In this document: positions 58,741-64,000 of the stretch, piece after piece
Numbering within the stretch: the stretch's first letter is position 1
How the letters are laid out: every line of letters starts with the position of its first letter
DNA from: Delta-02 sp964513565
Lineage (GTDB): Bacteria > Desulfobacterota > Syntrophorhabdia > Syntrophorhabdales > Syntrophorhabdaceae
Direction of reading: 5' to 3'
NCBI GenBank assembly: GCA_964513565.1
Contig: CAZENE010000017.1
Span: forward strand, 1 to 64,000
Length of the DNA: 64,000 bases
The notes under the pieces: model-generated
Told to the model about the DNA's origin: nothing
Seen by the model: only the letters and a program-made list of their open reading frames with translations
The model's database searches: none
Program-made: the position numbers and the translations under genes

Positions 58741-59124
58741 CATTTATTGGGTATCGACGCGGAAAGATTGGTAACTGACAAGACCCTGACAGGAAAATTG
58801 TTCGAGAATTTCGTTTCATCCGAGTTATTCAAACAGGCGGTATGGTCGGGCATAAGGCTAAAGATCTATCACTTTCGCGCTCATACGGGGTAGGAAGTTA
58901 ATTTTGTCCTGGAGGACAGCTCCGGGAGAGTGGCCGGTATAGAGGTCAAACTGTCCGCATCCATTGCCGCAAAACATTTTGCAGGATTGCGAGAACTGAA
59001 GAGGCTGGCGGGCGATAATTTCATTGCCGGTATCGTCATCTGCACTGGGGATCAGACAATCGCTTTTGGGAACGATCTATTCGCAGTACCCGCCTCAGCC
59101 CTGTGGGCTTGGTACTGCCCGTAA
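58741..59124 (+). pseudogene. DUF4143 ATPase, C-terminal relic
   Basis: An in-frame remnant of about 127 codons covering the C-terminal DUF4143 part of AAA-DUF4143 proteins: 'HLLGIDAERLVTDKTLTGKLFENFVSSELFKQAVWSGIRLKIYHFRAHTG*EVNFVLEDSSGRVAGIEVKLSASIAAKHFAGLRELKRLAGDNFIAGIVICTGDQTIAFG'. One TAG interrupts it, probably a former CAG. The ATPase half is missing. DUF4143 genes move like toxin-antitoxin genes, which fits this spot. Confidence 0.8.
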
Positions 59125-59200
59125 AAGCCTGAAACTCGACCTGCAACCATTTCGTACCTGACGGCGTCGGGATAGGTCTTTTTATCTTTTCCTTAAACTG

Positions 59201-59219
59201 GAAACATGAAACTTGAAAC
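59201..59219 (-). repeat. 19-bp inverted repeat, right copy
   Basis: GAAACATGAAACTTGAAAC, the exact reverse complement of 57708-57726. Confidence 0.7.
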
Positions 59220-59327
59220 CGTCTTGTCCGTCCCCTGTTGTCCTGCCCCATTGGTCAGCATCGAAGAATGCTCTCCGCAGGTTCTGGCGAAGAGGCGAGA
59301 GATGCTTTTTCTTTTACGATGGGACTT

Positions 59328-61391
59328 CTATCTACCAAACAGGTCTTTAAGTTTCTCCCCGAGCCCTCTGATAGTGTCATCGGTTTTTTCCTGAACTTCT
59401 CCGATAATACCTTTTCCCTTTTCAACCTTGACCCCTTTTCTCGCTGCGGAAACGGCTGCAACACAGGAGGTTTCATTATCCGGCACGCTCCCTATCAGTG
59501 CCGCTGCTATGCCGGCCGGTCCGAACAGCGTTACCGAGCCGATCGTTTTGCCGATGATGATTGCCGCCTGGGTCGGATCGAGTGCAAGCCTTGGACTCGC
59601 AAGAGTACCGGTCAGCTTCAGCGGTTTCGTTAACTCGCCTATACCCAGACTGTTGATCAGGGAGGCCCCGATGCTTTGTTTGGGGACGGGCTTAAGAAAC
59701 AGGTTGAGCCTCTCTGTCCTCAGGTTGATAGTGCCCTCACCCACGACGACCATGTATTGAGTGTTCAATACGAGCGTGCCGGCCCTTGCGAGGCCGTTTC
59801 TTATAGTGAAGGCGCCGACAAAGCAATTGATCGAAGTATAGGGTTTCTCCTTCTCAAAGGGATTCAGGAGGCGAAAAAGGCTTGAGCCGAGGCCCCCGTC
59901 GAGTTGATTTATATACCTGTTGTCTACCCTTCCCCTGCCCATCAGGACGAGGGCCTTGCCGCTCGACCCGCCTATCAGTCCGGCCACTGTGCTGCCCCGA
60001 GTCCGGATGTCGATGTCTGCATCAAGCTTCCCTTCGACTCCCCTTACCGCCTTTACCACCTTTCCTAGCGGTTTAATGTCGACTCTGCTGAGTTTCACGG
60101 TCAATGTCAGCAGCGCCGTCTTTCCCTGAGGCTTGAGCGAGAGCCTTCCATCCACCGAACCTTCTCCCAGGCCTGCCTTGAGAGGCGTCACGTCGAGTGC
60201 CCCATTCTTGAGGACCATACCTGCGTCAAGACTGTTCAACTGGAGGTCGTGCGAGATAACTTCGGCTGCCTGGAGCCTGATATCCGCATCGGCCTTGCTC
60301 AGGGCTTCAAGAGGCAAAGGCGTGCTGGGAAAGACCTTGCCTTTATCTGCCGACGTCTTCGAGTTGTCAGGGCCTGGCTGGATATGAGGACGAAGGTCCA
60401 GTTTCCTTGCCGCCAGTTGGGCTTTCAGCATCGGCAGCTTCCCGGCCAGGTTCAAGTCCACGGAGCCGTTCAGGTCACTTTCGCCCTGCAGGATCTTGAG
60501 ATTGGAGAATGAATAAGCCTTATGGCCGGTGTCGCTTATTCGGCCTGAGATGTCGAACGGGCCCTTAAGCCGCGGCACTTCGCCGAACAATCGGCTCAAG
60601 CCGGCTAGATCATTGCCTTTCAAGCTGAAATTCAGTTTCATATCGCGCATATCTTTCGGGTTACCGATACCGCCGTCAAGCGCAAGGACGGCAAACCCTG
60701 CACGTACCGTTAGCTTCACAGGCCATGCAGCTGACGGTTTTTCAATGGCCGCAAGAGAACCCATGGCGCCTTCGACTTCAAAGTGTTCATCGTTAAATGA
60801 ACCCGTCGCTTTGATCCGGATCGGACCATAAACGGACCCCGAAGCGGATGCCGTGATAGTGTCAACAGTGGCCGTATACGTCTTGTTCCATCCATGGTTT
60901 ATGTAGGTTATATGGCCATTCTCTATCTGTACCTTTTTGAAGGTCGTCTGGGACAATTTCCGACCACTGGTTTCGAGGGCGAGATTTGATTTGCCCGCGG
61001 CGTCCGTTTCAAACAGGATCTCGGGCTCGACAAGAACCAACCGTATGATCTTGAGCCGCCGGGAAAGAAGGGGGAAGAGCCTCACCTTAATTTCGGCGCG
61101 TCTGATCTTAACCATTTCAGGCTGCGAACCCCAGGCGGCGTTCTCAAAAGTCACGTCATGAACCACAAGGGTCGGCGTAAGACCTATCTTTACATGTATG
61201 TCGCCGCCCAGAGTTAACTCTCTGCCGGTTGAGTTCTTGACCGCCTGTGTGATCCGGGGTTTAATGCTGTTATAATCGTAGCTCAGAAGTATCACATAGA
61301 TCGTCGTTATAAACAGGATAAACGCGATGCACACAATTGCCGCAATCCACTTCCACTTCATGGCAATCATTTTTTTTAGTGACGGGTCCAT
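59328..61391 (-). CDS. AsmA family protein
   Basis: 687 residues. N-terminal membrane anchor (about 11-33, 'MKWKWIAAIVCIAFILFITTIYVILL') then the AsmA domain start 'DYNSIKPRITQAVKNSTGRELTLGGDIHVKIGLTPTLVVHDVTFENAAWGSQPEMVKIRRAEIKVRLFPLLSRRLKI', as in AsmA/YhjG-like proteins. Long beta-rich periplasmic region with repeated 'SL.G.LSLKP' stretches, and a C-terminal region 'TLVLNTQYMVVVGEGTINLRTERLNLFLKPVP'. AsmA-like proteins shuttle phospholipids or affect outer-membrane assembly. The start may be at MKWK (ten codons in); no clear ribosome binding site supports either. Confidence 0.9.
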   Translation of the reverse strand: MDPSLKKMIAMKWKWIAAIVCIAFILFITTIYVILLSYDYNSIKPRITQAVKNSTGRELTLGGDIHVKIGLTPTLVVHDVTFENAAWGSQPEMVKIRRAEIKVRLFPLLSRRLKIIRLVLVEPEILFETDAAGKSNLALETSGRKLSQTTFKKVQIENGHITYINHGWNKTYTATVDTITASASGSVYGPIRIKATGSFNDEHFEVEGAMGSLAAIEKPSAAWPVKLTVRAGFAVLALDGGIGNPKDMRDMKLNFSLKGNDLAGLSRLFGEVPRLKGPFDISGRISDTGHKAYSFSNLKILQGESDLNGSVDLNLAGKLPMLKAQLAARKLDLRPHIQPGPDNSKTSADKGKVFPSTPLPLEALSKADADIRLQAAEVISHDLQLNSLDAGMVLKNGALDVTPLKAGLGEGSVDGRLSLKPQGKTALLTLTVKLSRVDIKPLGKVVKAVRGVEGKLDADIDIRTRGSTVAGLIGGSSGKALVLMGRGRVDNRYINQLDGGLGSSLFRLLNPFEKEKPYTSINCFVGAFTIRNGLARAGTLVLNTQYMVVVGEGTINLRTERLNLFLKPVPKQSIGASLINSLGIGELTKPLKLTGTLASPRLALDPTQAAIIIGKTIGSVTLFGPAGIAAALIGSVPDNETSCVAAVSAARKGVKVEKGKGIIGEVQEKTDDTIRGLGEKLKDLFGR

Positions 61392-61966
61392 CTAACAACA
61401 ATATGTCTATTATCCGCACCTCGTCAATTGGCGACGTCGATAACTCGACGATTAAGAACAGAATAAGAACGCTTAATTCTGTGCGATCGGGAAAAGTTAG
61501 ACGGAACCACATAAAGATTATGGGCGCACCGCAGAGAAAATGACTCAGAAGATCCTGGATCTCGGCGAGCCGGGATGACGGTGAAGAGGAACCCGGGGAC
61601 GTTGTTTCCTTCGTTTCCTTATATCATTGTAATCTTTTTTCCGCAATGATTTGTTGAAAGGCAACGAAGTGGCCATTTTTCATCACGATACCTCTTATTG
61701 TTCGAAAGACAGGAATCGGTGCGAAAAAACATCACGTGAGAACTGGTACACTCAATAACATTTGTATCTCCCAGCAATGTAATGCTCAACGATGATCGTT
61801 TTGCCTCAAATGTTCTTTCTCTTAATCTCATTATTGGGTACAATCTTCTTTTATGGTTGCTTCGGGGATGATAAAACGCAGTCCGCTTTATGCTGCAGGC
61901 ACATTTGAACCAACGGCGGATGCTTTCGGGTTTATGCCCGTTGTTTTTTCATGCTAAGGAGAAATT
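61392..61966. other. Intergenic region with left inverted repeat, no gene
   Basis: About 575 bp between AsmA and the caspase-like gene. Apart from the left copy of the 25-bp repeat (61596-61620) no gene, terminator or convincing promoter was found. A 74-codon frame on the minus strand lacks a ribosome binding site and protein-like composition. Confidence 0.5.
61596..61620 (+). repeat. 25-bp perfect inverted repeat, left copy
   Basis: The repeat begins GGGACGTTGTTTCC and ends TTCGTTTCCTT; the exact reverse complement is at 62884-62908, with 1.26 kb between them containing one gene. Confidence 0.85.
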
Positions 61967-62836
61967 ATGCCAGGATATTGTGAAAGAAGAATGCCATATA
62001 TGATCGCGATACAAGCCACGGCAATTATCATATTGCTCTTTCTGTGTTCTCGGCCCGCTATGGCTGGCGATACGGGTATCACGATCCAGACGTCGCGATC
62101 CGGTTCTTATCCAAAAACATACCCGTTGAGCAAGGAGGTTTTGGATCAGGTTAAGAAGCAAGTGGATTCCGATAATGCCGTTGCTATCGGCAACGCCCTG
62201 AGACAGCTTCGTGATGGAGATGTCCTAGTCCTTTCGGTCCATTCGAACCAAAAAGTCTTTGGGCTGGGCGCAATGGAACCCATACCCTGGTCGAATTTCT
62301 GGGCGACTTTCGGAATCCATAAGCCTCCTCGACTGGCGAGTGTTATCATAGCGGGCTGTATGTCGGTTGAAAGCGGCAAGGGCTACATACACGCCACGCA
62401 AAGCGATATCGAGAGGCTCCGGTCTGTTTTTAACGCGAAAACACTTTTTGCGCCGGGTGCTGAGATCAATCCGCTTGTCGCCTCAACCGATACCAAGGGA
62501 CTCGTTCGTTCTCTTTTTTCCGGCAAGAGACTGGGTGACATCAACTTGCAGAAGCGCTGGTTTTATGCGGCTGACCGCTCAATTGACAAGAACAGCGTAA
62601 TTCTCAAAGACTTGAGAGGCGATGAAGACATCGAGCTTAAGAATTGCCTGTGCCGGTGCCTTGAACCGGAAGGCGGGAGGTTGACGTGCCGGTACGATCT
62701 TCAAGACAGGGGCAATTCTCCTTCATGCCGCGAGCTCTCCAACGGGCCCTGTTTTTGCCAGGCACACGGGTGTTTCAGGAAAAAAATGCCCACGAGCGGC
62801 ACGTGTTATGATGCTTGCGTAAAACAGCACAGGTAG
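61967..62836 (+). CDS. Secreted caspase-like-fold protein with Cys-rich C-terminus
   Basis: 289 residues, AAGGAGAAATT before ATG. A signal peptide with a long n-region (about 1-33, ending SRPAMAG). The central part (about 55-195) has the strand-helix rhythm of the caspase/gingipain clan: H92 in 'GDVLVLSVHSNQ' and C131 in 'LASVIIAGCMSVESG', about 40 residues apart, each at the end of a hydrophobic strand as in caspase-type His-Cys dyads. The C-terminal ~65 residues hold ten Cys (227, 229, 231, 241, 254, 262, 264, 269, 280, 284), probably disulfide-rich. Fold assignment is pattern-based. It lies inside a 25-bp inverted repeat pair. Confidence 0.6.
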   Translation: MPGYCERRMPYMIAIQATAIIILLFLCSRPAMAGDTGITIQTSRSGSYPKTYPLSKEVLDQVKKQVDSDNAVAIGNALRQLRDGDVLVLSVHSNQKVFGLGAMEPIPWSNFWATFGIHKPPRLASVIIAGCMSVESGKGYIHATQSDIERLRSVFNAKTLFAPGAEINPLVASTDTKGLVRSLFSGKRLGDINLQKRWFYAADRSIDKNSVILKDLRGDEDIELKNCLCRCLEPEGGRLTCRYDLQDRGNSPSCRELSNGPCFCQAHGCFRKKMPTSGTCYDACVKQHR

Positions 62837-62883
62837 AAACCAGCGGGTTTTCCTTCCAACAATCATTGCTGGAAAGGATTACA

Positions 62884-62908
62884 AAGGAAACGAAGGAAAC
62901 AACGTCCC
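62884..62908 (-). repeat. 25-bp perfect inverted repeat, right copy
   Basis: Reverse complement of 61596-61620, in the gap between the caspase-like gene and the convergent DUF4197 gene. Confidence 0.85.
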
Positions 62909-62920
62909 TGCGGTTTTCTC

Positions 62921-63682
62921 TTATTTCCCGAACACTTTCTTTAGGAGGTCCGTTGTCCGCGCCGCGGGGCTTGTCCTGATCATCTGTTCCTCCTGTCCAA
63001 CCATGTAAAAAAGACCGTCGAGTGCCTTGGTGGTTACATAGTGGTCGAGATCGACTGATTCTTTCTTCGCGAAGGGAAGAGAGGGAACATTACCCATCAT
63101 GGAGCTGTACGCACGGGCGACGCCGACCTGTTTCATGCTTTCGGAGACGCTGGGTTTAAACTCATCGTAGAGCTTCAACGAGGTTTTCGATCGGAAATAT
63201 TCAGTTGCGGCCATATTGCCGCCTGACAGGATCTTGCGGGCATCTTCAATGCTCATCTCTTTGATGGCATCGGCAAAATAAGAAGCCGCTTTCGGGGCTG
63301 CTTTCTCCGCGGCGCTGTTCATACTGAGAATGAAGGCATCCACCTCTGTCTGGAAGCCCATCTTTGCGGCCAGTTCCGCCGCTTTTTGAATGTTATCAGG
63401 GAGCAGGATCTTGATAGCCTGGTTCTGGAAGTAGCCGCCGGGCCTGGAGACGAGACTAACCGCCCTTTTTGTCCCGACAGAGAGGGCGTCCTTCAGGCCG
63501 GATGCAATTGTTGTGTTATCGAGTCCCGCACCCGCCGCCTGACCGGTTGTGGTAGCGGGCCCGGATCGCTGGGGTAAGCCTTTTTTCAGGATGTCACCAA
63601 AAAAATCAGATGAATAGAGAACGCTAGACGAAGTCGCGAGAAAGCAAACGACTGTACTCAGGATACACAACAGGAATCTCAT
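62921..63682 (-). CDS. DUF4197 secreted protein
   Basis: 253 residues from ATG 63682, AGGAGG upstream (an in-frame start 17 codons earlier lacks one). Signal peptide about 1-25. Family hallmarks: 'GLKDALSVGTKRAVSLVSRPGGYFQNQAIKILLPDNIQKAAELAAKMG', 'MNSAAEKAAPKAASYFADAIKEMSIEDARKILSGGNMAATEYFRSKTSLKLYDEFKPSVSESMKQVGVARAY', 'LDHYVTTKALDGLFYMVGQEEQMIR'. Helical periplasmic protein of unknown role. Confidence 0.92.
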   Translation of the reverse strand: MRFLLCILSTVVCFLATSSSVLYSSDFFGDILKKGLPQRSGPATTTGQAAGAGLDNTTIASGLKDALSVGTKRAVSLVSRPGGYFQNQAIKILLPDNIQKAAELAAKMGFQTEVDAFILSMNSAAEKAAPKAASYFADAIKEMSIEDARKILSGGNMAATEYFRSKTSLKLYDEFKPSVSESMKQVGVARAYSSMMGNVPSLPFAKKESVDLDHYVTTKALDGLFYMVGQEEQMIRTSPAARTTDLLKKVFGK

Positions 63683-63900
63683 GATGCCTCCTTTTTCAGG
63701 GGACGGACTTATCAAGACCGATTTATCGACCATACGGGCCGGCTGCGATTATGGACTACCGGAACCCCTTGTGTATATTATACGTTATTTGTCCATTGCG
63801 AACCATGAAGATCGTTGGACCAAATTGTCTCGCTTGACTGATGGATCCTGAATAGTTATCGCTAAACTTCATAGGGGCTAGATTCGCGAAGGAGGATGCC

Positions 63901-64000
63901 ATGGTCAAGATCAAAAGGATATACGACCCCGCCGTGCCGGAGGATGACAAGAGGATCTATATCCACCGCTTATGGCCGAGGGGGCTTAAGAAAACGGATA
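63901..64000 (+). CDS. DUF488 family protein (partial, 3' end outside window)
   Basis: Starts at ATG 63901 with GGAGG upstream and runs off the right edge. The first 33 residues, 'MVKIKRIYDPAVPEDDKRIYIHRLWPRGLKK', match the start of YeaO-type DUF488 proteins (V-K-R-I-Y-D-P-x-x-x-x-D-G-x-R-I-L-V-D-R-L-W-P-R-G). Function unknown. Confidence 0.85.
   Translation, partial: MVKIKRIYDPAVPEDDKRIYIHRLWPRGLKKTD

Noticed and set aside
62836..62883. Hairpin-like CCTTCCA...TGGAAAGG after the caspase-like gene
   Set aside because: Imperfect stem without a following T run; not a convincing terminator.

Overview
The window looks like a chromosomal segment of a Gram-negative anaerobe, most likely a Desulfobacterota (former Deltaproteobacteria) lineage of the Syntrophorhabdus/Syntrophus kind. 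The evidence is indirect: an AsmA-family protein and a GspA/GspB pair (outer-membrane biology), archaeal-type glutamate synthase modules, type III glutamine synthetase, an HdrD-like Fe-S protein, sigma-54 promoters, many PAS hybrid histidine kinases, and NifX/IscU-like Fe-S/metal proteins. No rRNA, tRNA, CRISPR array, phage or intact transposase was seen. The organism assignment is inference only.

Layout. 0-12 kb: signalling and sensing (truncated cache-domain receptor, tandem-cache secreted protein, Na+/solute symporter with a tiny membrane partner, two PAS hybrid kinases, HD-GYP phosphodiesterase), with small or broken genes between them. 12-29 kb: a nitrogen-assimilation locus. A leftward operon (type III glutamine synthetase, purF, wrecked amt) and a rightward operon (FAD/Fe-S oxidase, degenerate GltB2-like protein, true GltB2, GltB1-GltB3 fusion, PEP/pyruvate-binding protein) diverge from a 430-bp region with two back-to-back sigma-54 promoters. 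A NifA-like sigma-54 activator lies at the far end of the rightward operon. 29-42 kb: mixed genes: a decayed PAS-LuxR regulator, UspA, DksA-BON fusion, helicase-WYL fusion, radical SAM/B12 protein, DUF72, SemiSWEET, a hydrolase with a Cys nucleophile, GspA/GspB. 42-49 kb: a metal/Fe-S locus (ZIP importer, CDF transporter fused to a NifX-like domain, zinc ribbon, IscU-like scaffold) divergent from DUF5320 and NifX-like genes, again with two sigma-54 promoters and a central palindrome. 49-57 kb: HdrD-like protein, exported MsrB/MsrA, a secreted InlB-repeat protein behind a sigma-54 promoter, a third hybrid kinase, DUF456. 57-64 kb: relics of a HigBA toxin-antitoxin pair and a DUF4143 ATPase, a TPR protein, AsmA, a secreted caspase-like protein inside perfect 25-bp inverted repeats, DUF4197, and the start of a DUF488 gene.

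How it fits together. The 12-29 kb block takes ammonium through glutamine (GSIII) to glutamate (multi-subunit GltS), with PurF as a glutamine consumer; the ammonium channel is dead, which would suit life at high ammonium. No NAD(P)H-oxidising GltD subunit is present, so the FAD/Fe-S protein at the head of the glt operon is a candidate electron donor. Sigma-54 control recurs at the glutamine synthetase, glutamate synthase, IscU/CDF and NifX loci and at the secreted repeat protein. Many disrupted genes are scattered through the window; the amt and HigA wrecks carry several kinds of lesion and are probably real decay, whereas single frameshifts (the acetyltransferase) could be sequencing error.
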